Counted from the stretch's first letter, positions 45,046 through 56,616 are shown. The stretch is 64,000 nt of DNA from Branchipolynoe longqiensis (GCA_030323885.1 JASIRB010000049.1:1-64000); one strand, 5' to 3'. Translations and numbers: made by a program. Notes: a model not told the origin generated them from the sequence alone.

Positions 45046-45405
45046 TAGTGCGGTATGTAATGTAAGGAAAACAGCTCCCGAAGGATTTTTGTGCTAAAAT
45101 TGATTTTTTTGCAGTTCTGGCTTCAATAGTGTTCAGGCTAACAGAAAATGATGGGGTCCAAATTTTCAGACCCCTCCCCCCTTCGTGGGGGGTCATTTCC
45201 ATTTTGAGACCCCCCCGCAACTGGCCCTTCACCTATCTCTGGAAGTTATTGACCGATTTTCATAGTTGAAGTGTCGATTTGTAGGTTTTCAGGTAAGCTG
45301 AGTTGATTTGTAGCACTTACAAAGCAGCCAGAAGTTTCCTACTGGCACTTCCAGTCAGCATATAGGGTCTCTCTACGTATCCTCACCATGTATGATCAGA
45401 TTTTC
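45046..45405 (+). repeat. left TIR of transposon copy 2
   Basis: About 360 bp, inverse of 49438-49817. A GACCCCTCCCC/GGGGGGTC fold-back lies near 45171-45194, and a similar one in the other arm. Confidence 0.85.
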
Positions 45406-45531
45406 ACAATTTGTGAGACTTTTGTGAAGAACTCTGAGCTGATTTATTGCAAAGTTCCTCTGGGAGAGTTATTGAAGTATTTGCTGGCAAAACTGTCAAA
45501 TCCGACATCAAAATTCTGAAGAATCAGTACG

Positions 45532-48500
45532 CTATTCATCGATGTCCATATTTGGAGTGTCCTCCCGAATAGTATTTGCACAGTCACCGCCATAGCATTT
45601 ATAGAGTGGAGTGCAGGGCAGGCCATTCTTCAAGCAGCTACACCTAATTCCCTTGCACCCTGCTTTGCACCCACATTTGATGAGGTCAACTATAGCCCGT
45701 GGGGCAGGCAAGGCAAGACAGATCTCACTGGAACATACACCTCTTTCTCCAATTTCCATCGATTTTCTTCAATTGGAGGAAGGGCCGGACAATTATCTGG
45801 GTATGATTTGTACTGCATTGTGATGTAGTTTGCACGGATGATATGTGGAAGCAATGCAGCACAAGTTGGTGGAAGCATCTTGCCTTCCAAATTCTTTGAC
45901 CGGAACAACTCCCACCTGAGTGATGGTAGGGTTGTTGGACCTTTTGAACTGTAGACGCGACACATGAATGTCTCCAATGCCATCACCTGTGTGGGAAGCT
46001 TGCCATCGTTCATCTCATCAGGAATAGAAATACATCCTAATGCCTTGAGGCAGTCAATGGCAGGGCCATCTTCATCAAGCTTCAGGTATGCCTTAACCCA
46101 TGACTTCTTCGAGATTCCAATGAATTTGCCTCCCCAGTCAGCACCAGAGAAGTTGTGGAGTCCAATGAGACCTTGACATTTGTGATGGCCAATAACCTGA
46201 ACTCTCTCAAAAATGTCTATTTCACGTTTCTTAATTCCTTTGCCAGTATGAAACTTCAAGGATGTGGGAAATGTTATTTGTCTGCTGGCGACCAGATCAA
46301 CTAGGAGCAAGAGTATGTCAGTGTCAGGTGACCACACACAGATCCACCATGAATCGCCACAGACTGCAGATGCAAGGACTTGGTTTGGAATTAATGTGTC
46401 AGCCTCTTCATGTGTATGAGCATACTCGAAACCAGGTCCCTTGATATGAGTATCATACACGACAACCAGCACGAATGAACATTTGCTTGCAAAATAGTCC
46501 AGCAGTCCCTGGCCAAACAGGCATCTGAGTTTCCTCTTTGTTGTTGATGCTGACAGTAGGTCCTTGATGGACATAGTGAGCTTCATTTCGGAATGAACTT
46601 CTTACTCAATGGATGTAGTCGATTGCTTCTGTCGGGTCTTGTTCTTGAATAACAGAACATCTCCTCCTCCTGTGGTTTCACATTTCCTGAGTACCATGAT
46701 CTGGCATCTTCGTAGACCTCTATCATATCAGGGTTATGTGAATGAAGTTTGTCCTTGAGAGTTATGCACTGGACACAAACTGGACCTTTTGGAAGGGTGG
46801 ATAATATGGTATCAAACCGCATCATCATAATTGCTAGGCTGGTAGTGGTGTGGTACTTGAGTCCTCGCTTGAATGCTTTGCCACCAAAGATCCCACGAAG
46901 AGCTGCTGATGTGTATGCACCACTTTCAATGGCACATGTATCCAGGCCACTGCCATCGACCGTTTTACCAAGAGCATGCAAAGTGGCAAATGCAATGTGG
47001 AGAGATCCTGCTCTCAAGATCCAATTGGTGTTCCCAACTGACTGTTGAATCTTCAACGCACATGAGTATAGGTTAAGGTCAAGCGTTATCAAAGTTTTCC
47101 TCTGTGGACCAACGACAGTGGTAGAGATTCCCTGGGTTAACCGAAGAACAGTGTAAAGAGACCCATAGTCCGTGGGCGAGGTCTTGAATAATGGAGCAAT
47201 CACCTCTACATTCGTGCATGTTGGGCTCTCAGAAGACTGGGATAACAGCAGAGATTTGGTAGCAGCCCAAGTTGGCATCACATCTTTCTTTACCAATTTC
47301 TCTGGTTGGTGTACGTGTTCTTTGACTGAGAGTATAGCGTCGCCTGGAGCGCTGTCATTAGGATACTCTTCCTGATTTGATTGAACATTACAGCCCTGGG
47401 TTGTGGCCATCTCCATGTTTTCATCAGTTCCAAGGTAGTTTGCAAGTGCCCAGGTGTGAGTGAAATCTTAAAATCTCAATGGGGTTGTTTTGATGATTGG
47501 GTCTTGCACCATGTTCACTTCAAAGGCCAGATGTGTCTGTGAAACAAGCTTTTCTGGTATTTCAAGTGGTCGGTTCATCAACTCCCCATCTTCATCTTGC
47601 TGGAACATAACAATCACTGTTCCATGGAAGGTTCCTTGCCCAGTTGGTGTGTCTTCCAAGAGGTCAATATTATCTATCGCAAACCATGTGTTCAGACCCT
47701 TCTTGGCAAAGTCTGGAAGACAAATCCACCAGCCTCCTTCATTGGCTGGAGAACACACTGCTCAACTCGTTTCTCTAAGTCAATGATCTTCAGGTAGTCA
47801 CTTCTGCCATAGACAGCTGAGAGGTTCTCGCTGATATTCTTGTTGCGCACTCTAGAGTGAACAGCCAGTGGAAGACCGATCGAGAGAGGGGTTTGGACCA
47901 TTTGTCGGAATGCACTGTCTTTCTTCAGCTGGTGTTTTACCTGGCGATCAGTCCGAGTATTCTGAACTAGAAATTGGCTTGTGACGTCGACAGTTTTGTC
48001 CACCTCATGGTCCCATATTCCAGACACTTTGACGACTTCACTACCAAAGAGCAGGTGGCTCAAGAAAAATTGTAGTAAAGACGGATTTTCAAAATTTCTG
48101 AAGTTTCCTGTGAAAGACCAACTGTATTGTTGCATCATCTCTTCTCACAGAAGTTTGGCGACTGTTCTGAGGTGACCAACCTTTTCACCATCATCCAACA
48201 TTGAGTACCTGAGATCCATGGCCTTGCTGACAGCAGTGGGGAGAACAAGATTGTCAGGCTCATTTCGTCTCAGTGAGGCGACACACTTAACATCTGGAAG
48301 ACGCTCGCTGATGAGTCTTTTGAGGTATTTCCGATAGTTCTCACTCTCGTTAATATCTATGTGGTACCTTTTCAGAATTGACAAGTATTCATCATTGACC
48401 TCAGCCATGCTCAATGTAACATCATTGTCACTAAGGGTGTTCTGAATAGCAAGGAGCAATTGTTCATCACATAGTGAGCGAATGAGCGATACATTACTGC

Positions 48501-49106
48501 GATCCGTCTTCGATGATATTCTCTGTGCAGAGCACAAACATGTCCGATGATAGTGCTTTTCAAGAGCTGATGCATCACCGGGTCCCTCAAGGTCAGCTAC
48601 ACAGACTCTGACCTTGTCATCCGGGGTTTGCTGCTTGATCTCAAGGAGTGTTTTACCCATTGCATCAGTAAGAACACAGTGCAGTGGCTCTGAGTCAGTC
48701 TTGGGGCAAAAGTCACAGGTGGAGAACATATACACTTCTTCCTTTGGGACAGTCTTTGACCGCTTTGGCCGTACCGATCCCTCAGCACTTGAAGGTCGCC
48801 TTCGTCCTCATGGAGCACAAATAGGTGATCTGTTTGGGGTCGCTTACTAAGGCGTTCAATCTTAGTCTTGTTGATGATAGGTTTCCGACATTCACTATGA
48901 TATCGAACGGATTTGAGTTCTTCTTCATTCAAGCCGGACAACTGATTCAATAGTTTATGAATGTCACTTTGAGTGTCACCAAGAGACACCCTCTCCCGGC
49001 AGCATCATAAATGTTCATCTGTCATGGCCGGATTGTTCACCAATCGCCTGTTTGATTTGGCACATTCTTTACAAATCACGCAAACGTTATCCTCCCCTGC
49101 AGACAT
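45532..49106 (-). pseudogene. broken Academ-like transposase, copy 2
   Basis: Starts with ATG at 49106 (MSAGEDNVCVICKE). Zinc knuckle 1 is C-x2-C...YHSEC and is complete apart from an upstream TGA at 49005-49007. Frameshift near 48815; zinc knuckle 2 is CDFC...HYHRTC (about 48710-48530). TGA at 48145-48147, frameshift near 47735, TAA at 47468-47470. The core has LITLDLNLYSCALK and AGSLHIAFATLHAL. At about 46585 the frame jumps straight to the HEEADT region, so the NYARW...GLTENP part seen in copy 1 is deleted. Then come HEEADT (about 46396-46413), WSPDTDILLLLVDL (XPG/PIN-nuclease-like) and, after a frameshift near 45735, a C-terminal CXC domain: KCGCKAGCKG, CSCLKNGLPCTPLYKC, CANT. The CXC (tesmin/TSO1) fold is a zinc-binding DNA-binding module; in these proteins it would bind transposon DNA (inference). 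Confidence 0.75.
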
Positions 49107-49437
49107 ATTTACTGATCACATTAATAATGCTGGCAAAGAGTATTTCCGAAGGGGCTGAAAACTGTTTTAACACATCTGAAAAACATAAATAAAATCATGC
49201 TGATGACAATCATTTATATGGTCCATTTTAATTGGAGTATCTGGAATGCAAATTTGACGTTCTAGAAGATCTGTAGTGAAGTCTATCACCAAGCATCAGA
49301 CCTGAAAGAAAAAATAGCGTCATTAGTTTCGGTGTTTGGAGACCCTATATGATGAACCGAGAGTCAGCCAAAATACTTTCTGCTGCTTTTGAATTGCCCA
49401 CAATCACCTCAGTATGCTTAAATCTCCCAAAACTAAG

Positions 49438-49817
49438 AAATCGGATCATACATGATGAGGATACTTGCCGGTGTCCATCCAGAAGGCACATGAGTCAGAG
49501 TCAAACCCTAACTTGTCAACCGAAAGTGAAAACCTACACTTCCGGTTGCTTTGTAAGTGTCATAAATCAACTTGGCATACCTGAAAACCTACAAATTGAC
49601 ACTTCAAGTATGAAAATCGGTCAATAACTTCTGGACATAGGTGAATGGTCATTTTCGGGGGGTCTCAAAACGGTAATGACCCCCCCACAAAGAGGGGAGG
49701 GGTCTGAAAATTTGGACCCCATCATTTTCTGTTAGCCTGAACCCTATTGAAGCCAGAACTGCAAAAAAATCTATTTTAGCACAAAAATCCTATGGGAATA
49801 CATATCATACCACACTA
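49438..49817 (-). repeat. right TIR of transposon copy 2
   Basis: Inverse partner of 45046-45405, ending CCACACTA at 49817. Confidence 0.85.
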
Positions 49818-49820
49818 TTA

Positions 49821-50520
49821 GCTCAGTGCGTTTTTTCTGATACTAAATATAGATGTGTGGTGGTTGTGTCGAAAGCAAGCTTCGCGATGGGAAGAAGCAA
49901 GCAAATCTTAAGCTCTGGTGCGACAACTTATCACTGCAGCAGCAGTGACATTTCCTCTCAGATAGTCTTATTCTTATCAACTAAATACTTTTTCGACATT
50001 CAAACAAGAATTACAATGGAGGACTCATTTAAAAGACGAATGAATGCACTTTATTTCAATATAAAATTGTTAAAAATCCATGCAGTGGTTCTGGTGAAAT
50101 TCTAGTGTAAAACTAAGGCAAAATCTGAGCATTTTTTCAGATTGATGGGCAGAAACTTGACAGGCTCCCAGTACCTACCTTAAAGACAAAACATCACTGA
50201 TTAAAGTTTGGGCACATTACCGGATATAGGCTTTATAAAAAAAACATGATTTTCCATTTTCCGGGATTGTCAAGGGTCTTTAGATAAATTCCACGACTTT
50301 CCAGGTCTGGAATCCTGAATTATCAAATTCCATGACGTTCCACTTTTCAAAGACCCTTACGAAACCTGAATACTTAGGATTCTATTATCTAAAGTCATCC
50401 ATCAATGGTGGGAGGTGTAGCACGGTAACCAGGTGATTAAATATGTGTGCACCACCTGGTTCACCTTACGGATACCTGTCATTGGAAGCACCAGAGGATG
50501 CGACATTCTCTGCAACATGT
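49821..50520. other. no gene seen
   Basis: Unique-looking AT-rich DNA. A stretch near 50230-50370 (CATTTTCCGGG, TCCACGACTTTCCAGG, CCATGACGTTCCA) recalls 41340-41400 in inverse, so a small dispersed repeat is possible. Confidence 0.35.
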
Positions 50521-50878
50521 CAATAAACCCCACCAGTTAAGCTAGTGACATCTATCGGCAGAATCTGGAATCACTCTATTCGGGTACATTCCCTGAGTGC
50601 CTATGATTTCACATGCTATATATCCGTAAGGAATGCATGGGCAACTACTAAAATGCCTGATTATATTCAGATAGTCATCTCGCAACAGGATTCAAGCTCT
50701 TATCCTTGTAATATATATATCTATTTTTTTAAGACAACTATATTGTATATTTTTTCTGGAATTTCACTGCCGCTCTCTTCGCATATTACACCCCAACAGT
50801 TAAGCTAGTGACATCTATCGGCAGAATCTGGAACCACTCTAGTCGGGTACTTTCCAGCTTAACTGGTGGGGTCTATTG
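50521..50878. mobile_element. small TIR element
   Basis: 23-bp TIR: CAATA, one variable base, then ACCCCACCAGTTAAGCT, inverse at 50856-50878. Inside, a ~55-bp segment (GTGACATCTATCGGCAGAAT...) is directly repeated near both ends. No coding capacity. Confidence 0.65.
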
Positions 50879-51414
50879 TAATACGTGGAACTGTCAATAG
50901 AACATTTCAGCTACTCCCAGAACACATCAGAGTTGGTCGATTCAGTGCACTATCAGAGGACATTTGCTCCAGACTAGGGCATTGTTTATCATGCCATCAG
51001 TGTACAATATCAGTTTGAAACGCTGAGTTGCAGTCTAATAAAAAAAAAAAGATCGCCCGCTATAATAAAGTGATTCCTTCATAACCTAAATTCTATATCA
51101 TATCGTGTTATAATAGGTGATAAGTCAATGCCTTCTGTGCTGTGACCATCATGTGTTCGGCTGAAAGTGTGCAGACAACTACCAAGTGTCTATAATTTGC
51201 CGATGAAACAGAGCTACGGGCCATGGGGTCATGACTGCGCCAGGAATGGCGACCGCGTGACATTATGTGCGCCCGAAATTGCTACAGTATTGTTAGATGA
51301 TGCATGGCGCTCCCGTAATAACTGCACCGTCCCACGGATATAGATCACGCCGCCACGCACACTGCCTGTGGCGTCGTGCCGTTACCACCACCACCACCAC
51401 CACACTGTGCCTGA

Positions 51415-51455
<41 letters not shown>

Positions 51456-51724
51456 GTCATTCAAATCACAGTGTTCCCAGCAATTCTACCAAAGTATTGG
51501 TAAACGATTATCGGTAAACATATATATGTGCAAATAAAGCATATAAAGAAAATATTTTAAATAACAATTTAGACCAAAGCCTACCGACATAGGTTGGTAT
51601 GCATAGTTCACTTTCCACCACTGATTTGGTCTAATATCGGGTTGGAATGCATTGTATGCATAATTCACTCTCACACTACTCCTTTGGGTTTGTATTATGT
51701 AGTTTTGCACTATTTATTCGGGAT
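50879..51724. other. no gene seen; TA microsatellite
   Basis: TA run at about 51418-51450. A ~70-bp segment at about 51343-51415 (CGCCACGCACACTGCC...CACACTGTGCCTG) is repeated at 53543-53610. Confidence 0.45.
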
Positions 51725-52170
51725 TTAAGGATGTGTTTTGAGGATGTAGGGGTGTGTGGTGAGTGGGTACGGTGGGGGCGTGTGGTGGGGTGTAGGGGTG
51801 TGGTGGGAGTGTAGGTATGTGGTGGGTGCTTAGGGATGTGGTGGGTGCTTAGTGATGTGGTGGGGTTGAGTGTGTGTGTGGTTGAGTGTAGGTGGGTATG
51901 GTGAGGGTCTATCTGTGGTGGGTGTAGTGGTGTGGTTGGGTGTAGGCACGTGGTGGGTGTATGTGGTGGGGGTTTAGGGATGTGGTGGGGGTGTAGGTGT
52001 GTGTCGTTGGGGTGTAGGTGGGTATGGTGGGGGTGTATGTGTGTGTGGTGGGTGTAGTGGTGTGGTGGGGGTGTAGGTATGTGGTGGGTGTCTATGGTGG
52101 TGTCTTAGGGACGTGGTGGGGGTATATGTGTGTGTGGTGGGGGTTGAGCGTGTGTGTGGTTGGCGTGTAG
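51725..52170 (+). repeat. GTGTGGTGGG minisatellite
   Basis: Degenerate GTAGGGGTGTGGTGGGGGTG-type units, G/T-rich with many GGG runs, so G-quadruplex formation on the plus strand is possible. Confidence 0.8.
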
Positions 52171-52429
52171 GATGTTTGAGGGTACCTAATATAGAAGAAA
52201 ATACATTGGCTCCAATGTGTGACCATGTAGGTATATAGACAAAGGTTTGCCATCACACTGTATAAGATATTTTGATATCTATCTATGTAAACAGACGTCG
52301 GTACTTCACTTCAGTGGCCCGAGTTGCGTCGCAGCGCGACCTGTCGATTACGGTGGGTTTGTCTAACCCCATTGAATAGCCAGTTTTCCTGAAGTAAATG
52401 AATTAACGAAGGTGTACTTTGTATATACA

Positions 52430-52690
52430 GATAAATACATATATACACACATATATATACATACATATACATATAAATACATATATATACATACATATAT
52501 ACAACATATATATACATATATATACATAATATAAGTATATACATACATAATATAATTATATGCATACACATATGTACATATATGTACCCCTATGCATATG
52601 TATACATACATGTATACATATACGTATATATACATATATATGTATATTATAAACATATTAATGCATATATACATATATACATAATGCACC
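52430..52690 (+). repeat. TATACATA-type microsatellite
   Basis: ATATATACATACATAT-type DNA. The Tyr/Ile/Met/Val-rich frames on the minus strand are artefacts. Confidence 0.85.
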
Positions 52691-52806
52691 GTTATTATAA
52701 TTCGGAAGCACACACACAGTTTTACACTTACCGTTACACCCTCCCCAACACACACTCACACACCTGTCTCACAAATAAGTCAACACAGCAAGCGTAGACC
52801 ACCTAC

Positions 52807-52986
52807 CCACGGTCGGCGCCACCGGATGCCGGGTCTGAGGGCGGCCTCCCGGCGCAGGCTGCGATCCGTCGCCGGGAAGTCAGCGTCCTCGTACAGCCTC
52901 CCCGCCCGGAGAAGTTCCTCTTTCACCTCTAGGGCGGTGCGGGGCGGGCCGGCCGCCGCCCGCCCCCGGCCGCCGCCCGCTGCCAT
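52807..52986 (-). CDS. calpain-type protease, first coding exon
   Basis: Sixty codons from an ATG in a good context (GGACATGG) to a GTAGGT splice donor at 52806-52801 (an alternative GTGGGT donor at 52810-52805 would end it earlier). After a Gly/Ala-rich N-terminus (residues 1-16) comes ALEVKEELLRAGRLYEDADF and FPATDRSLRREA, then IRWRRP. This matches the N-terminal end of the calpain protease core (LYEDPDFPATDSSL...WKRP in the family), a Ca2+-dependent cytosolic Cys protease. The catalytic Cys, His and Asn lie in later exons, which would be to the left on this strand; none was found, so a long intron is implied. CpG-rich, unlike most of the window. It could also be a processed or broken fragment, but the intact donor and upstream promoter-like signals favour a real exon. 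Confidence 0.7.
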
Positions 52987-53075
52987 GTCCGGTGTCAGGG
53001 GGTGAGGGTGAACTTATGCGTTAGGTCCAGGCATCGTGGTGACGTGTCGGCAGGTCTGGCTACATACACTATTGA

Positions 53076-53099
53076 CACGTGCTGCTGTGGGCGTATATA
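53076..53099 (-). promoter_or_regulatory. TATA-like box and E-box upstream of calpain exon
   Basis: TATATA on the minus strand at 53094-53099, about 110 bp before the calpain ATG, and a palindromic E-box CACGTG at 53076-53081. The spacing is compatible with a short 5' UTR. Predicted from motifs only. Confidence 0.35.
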
Positions 53100-53226
53100 G
53101 ACCGAGTATGGAAACCACGCATAGCCACATACCCATGTGTGTGTGCCTCGCCTAGCAGAAGTTGAATTAGATTAATAGCTTAATCCATGGAATTAATCCG
53201 TAGTAACTATGCCTGCTGTTGGGTGA

Positions 53227-53315
53227 TAAGTAGGTCACGTGGTGCAATAAGTAGGTCACGCTACAGTAAGTATATCGCCCTGTGTTAAGTAGGTCACGTT
53301 GTAATAAGTAGGTCA
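53227..53315 (+). promoter_or_regulatory. four TAAGTAGGTCA nuclear-receptor-type sites
   Basis: Exact TAAGTAGGTCA at 53227-53237, 53248-53258, 53286-53296 and 53305-53315, each fitting the ROR/Rev-erb monomer consensus WAWNTRGGTCA. An E-box CACGTG (53236-53241) overlaps the end of the first. The block is also a short degenerate tandem repeat, so the motif could have multiplied by slippage. It lies about 240-330 bp upstream of the calpain ATG. Confidence 0.45.
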
Positions 53316-53542
53316 TGCTACAATAATAGCATTATACTCATATAATAGCATTTATACTCATATAATGCGCTATACATCACATATATAGCTATATGTGTCT
53401 ATGAAAGTGATCAATGCAGATGACTGACTATGTCTTGGCAGCTTAACGACTGGCATTCAATATTTCTTATCCTGACACAGCCATGCACTGGTGAATGTGC
53501 TTGACATCCTGGAAAAAGCAATGCATACTCCGAAACTCCACA

Positions 53543-53610
53543 CCGCCACGCACTCTGCCCGTGGCGTCGTGCCGTGACCACCACAACCACCACACTGTGC
53601 CTGGCACTAT
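53543..53610 (+). repeat. copy of 51343-51415 segment
   Basis: CGCCACGCACTCTGCCCGTG followed by GCGTCGTGCCGT and ACCACC-rich DNA, about 85% like the copy at 51343. Dispersed or segmental duplicate. Confidence 0.7.
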
Positions 53611-54899
53611 TATGACGGCGATGGGGGGAGAGTGAGGTGAAGGCCATTCAATAGGGGGTACGTGTGCTACACGCGGTTATTCCTGGCTCACTCTCCGCCC
53701 ACTTTCTCTGTATAGGTATGGATATTAGCAGCAGGTTGGGGAAGAGTGCGAATAAGTCACACTACGCCTAATCTCCTTATCTCCCCTGTCTGGGTTTGTA
53801 TCTATGGATAGATAGGCCAGGCCGTAGCCTTGCAAATGCAATCAACTGCCACTGTTGGGTATCTCAGACGGGTAATCTGGTGCAGATGATTGAATGGCCG
53901 ACACATGCTGATGCTTAATACCTCCAGTGCTAGTGGGTAGTGCACTGAATGCACTCGAGGCGGCGCTACAATCGGTAGTTTCAGTGATGTCGTGTGTGAC
54001 GACAGTCTCACGCCAGTGGCGGTGACACTTCTTATTAACTATTCATTAATCCACGTCTATGTAGGTACCAGTACTACACGACCACACCCACCCACGCATA
54101 GTCACCTCAACACACCTCCACCATCTCCACCACCACCACCACCAGGGGGCGCGGCCTTATCTAGACCCCAGCTTACAATTGCTGTTCTACTTCCGGAAGT
54201 GGCAGCCGCGGCCCAGCAGGTCTAGCCAGGTTCCCGGCCTAATATGGTGATGGCCTCACCAGGACCAGAGAGCTGCTCCCCCAATGGGACACGCGCAATC
54301 AGCCTTAACAATCGCAGGGACCGGGCCGGTGGTCAGAGACCGGATGTCCGCCTCGAGCACATGTTGTACACTCAATGTGTGTCACGTGGGCTGCGTCGCC
54401 GAGTCGTGACCCGTGGTGGAACTACTGAGTCACGTTTATCCATTGCTGATTTAGTCGTCTATATATACATATATAAATAAGCCTGTATCAGGATATCTAC
54501 GGCATCTTTGTTTTCCCAGGCACTCACGCGTCCACGTACGGCGACGGCTCAACAATGTCGATTAGCGCCAGTGACCAGATGAGAGCCGGTGTTTCGGATG
54601 TGATAATATCGGCCGCAATATAGAGAGAGTGTAAACAATGGAGTAAATTGCTAATATAAATCCATAATGAAAGTTGATGGCCCGGCTTGTTCTGCGAGGT
54701 AGGCATGTATAGCGTGAGTGCGGTGAGACACAGTCTTGTGTGAATGAAGTGAGTTTACAATTAATGCTGTTCATGGTTTGCTAGGTGTTGCTTCCTTCGT
54801 GACAACACACAGTCATGAATGGTATGGGTAAATGGTTTCCCCCTTACCATACGGATTGTGGGGTGGTATTATACAAAGCACCCTGTATATTTATCCCCC
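53611..54899. other. no gene identified
   Basis: Mixed DNA with short ACC microsatellite near 54115-54145. Frames here show no domain. Confidence 0.4.
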
Positions 54900-56300
54900 A
54901 AATACAAGTGCATGCAGTAACTCATCGGCAGAGATGCGGTCGCCGACCCGATAGGACAATCACAGGGGGAGGAACCGCCGGCAACGGGTACTCCCGATAA
55001 CGGTCCCGGCACCGCGCTCCACCACCCCCGCCCGCCGCAGCAGCAGCAATCCCCGGCGACGCCGCCCGTCCTCCCGGGGATGCCGACTGACTGGTGGCGC
55101 CCGCCGAAGGGGGTCAGCTCCCGCCTCAGCCCCAGCTCCCCCGAGTGCCCCGCCTCCTTGCACCGTCTATCTCCAGGATGCGGTATCTGTGCTTTGCTTA
55201 TCGGTAGCAGTGTCCCATTGACCACGCTGGTGTTGCTGTTGTCATTGTTGCTGCTGTTGCGGTTGCTCTTGTTGCTGTTGCTCCTCCTCCACCTCCTCCT
55301 GCATGCACCCTGACTGTCGCGGTCCTGGTACCGTCCTCCGTGCTGTGACTTGACACCGACAGCTCCCATACTACTAACAGAGCCTACTCCTCCTAGAGCT
55401 GCACACACAGTGTGCTGGCTGCAGTCCACCCTGGAGGATCCTAGTCGAGTGGGGATCCGCACAGCTGAGTCTACTGGTAAAGGCAGTAGCAGCAGTAGTA
55501 GTATGAGTAGTAGTAGTAGTAGGTCCTACTGAGGCCAGTAGATCCCAGGGCCTCGTTAGAGACCTACCTGCAGGTGGAAGGTATCCAGTAACGCACGCAT
55601 GCATCCCGGACTAGCCTATCACGCACCCAGGAGGATGATCATCACTTCAAACACATCGTCACCTCCAGGGTCCGGGAGGCGCGTGCAATATGCCTCTCCT
55701 GTCCCTGCAGCTCGTGACAGTCAGTCCACAGTCACGCCTCCAGTGGCTGTCACCTCCTCCTGTGCCCGCTCGCTGCCTCCCCTCCTATTGCCACCGTTGG
55801 CTCTGTCGGGCATTGCTCCCGCAGCTCTCTCCCCGTCGCCTCCTCCTTCTCCTTCTCTTCCGGCAACCCACCACCACCTGCTCCGGCCCTCACTCCTCCC
55901 GCAGCATTCCCGGCCACCTCCTCCAGTGCCTCCAGGGCGGCGGGACCCGTCTGTATATAGCAGCCGCTATCGACAGACTCCAGCCTACTGCAGCGCGCCT
56001 CGACCATTCACTTCCCCGCGCTTCCCACGCCGTGTTAATCGAACGGACGGCAGTGTGGCGATTCAGAGCGGTAGAGCACTGCTGCCGCCCTCTGATAGCC
56101 AGCGCCGACTGTACGGGCCGGGCAGTGCGGGCGGACCAACCGCCGCTCGTCCACCGGCCACCACGCCAGACACGGCAACACTGTCTTAATGGAAGGGAGT
56201 GGTCGAGCGCGGTGCAGTGCAGTTCGATATCCAGCTGGCGTTGCGGCCACACTCCTCACCTCAGGGCGCTGGTACCTGGGCTGCACCAATCATTCACCGA
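54900..56300. other. GC-rich block, coding status unclear
   Basis: CpG-rich DNA with long frames on both strands: plus 54921-55311 (EEPPATGTPDNGP, QQQQSPATPPVLPG, MPTDWWRPP, then a leucine run from TTG/CTG repeats), plus 55599-56189 (Pro/Ser-rich), and minus 55750-56007 and 54869-55462. A CAG acceptor-like site precedes the first plus frame at about 54928. GC-rich DNA lacks stops by chance, no domain was recognised, and trinucleotide runs (AGT at about 55481-55530) inflate the frames. A CpG island of the calpain gene or of a neighbour is the modest reading. Confidence 0.3.
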
Positions 56301-56467
56301 CAATTTCATCCAAATGAAATCCCACCAAAATAAAATAAAACTAGCCAACGTGATTGTGTACTAGTGCGGTAACTAGACCGGAATGTGCGAGTATGATGCA
56401 TAGTTACTCGCGCGTTATTTCGAGTGTTTCTTCGTGATTTCCCGTTGTTTGTGGCGTAATCGGGTCG

Positions 56468-56616
56468 GTGATTGGTTAATGCGAGCGGGGCCCTGATCGG
56501 GCGGCAGTGCAGGCCACTGGGCGGCTGCGGTCTGTGTATAAAAACACGGGTCTCTGCCGCTGTGAGACGTCGTGGTCACCAGTTATAAAAACACGGGTCT
56601 CTGCCGCTGTGAGAAC
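56468..56616 (+). promoter_or_regulatory. duplicated TATA promoter-like unit
   Basis: TATAAAAACACGGGTCTCTG...TGTGAGA occurs twice, with TATA boxes at 56537-56544 and 56584-56591 (47 bp apart). Upstream is an inverted CCAAT (GATTGG, about 56470) in GC-rich DNA. It looks like a plus-strand core promoter with its TATA/initiator part duplicated; no gene was identified downstream. Confidence 0.4.

Larger units (their letters stand above)
45046..49817 (-). mobile_element. long-TIR DNA transposon, Academ-like, copy 2
   Basis: 4772 bp with ~360 bp TIRs, ends TAGTGCGG...CCACACTA and a 3-bp TTA duplication. The minus-strand transposase is homologous in layout to that of the element at 12206-16664 (both zinc knuckles, GSLH core, HEEADT), but the DNA and TIRs differ strongly, so this is a separate family of the same superfamily. 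Defective through frameshifts, stops and an internal deletion. Confidence 0.8.

Noticed and set aside
52311..52755. Tyr/Ile/Val-rich minus-strand frame
   Set aside because: Covers a TATACATA microsatellite.
55080..55313. Signal-anchor or membrane protein with a poly-Leu stretch
   Set aside because: The Leu run comes from CTG/TTG trinucleotide repeats; coding status unproven.
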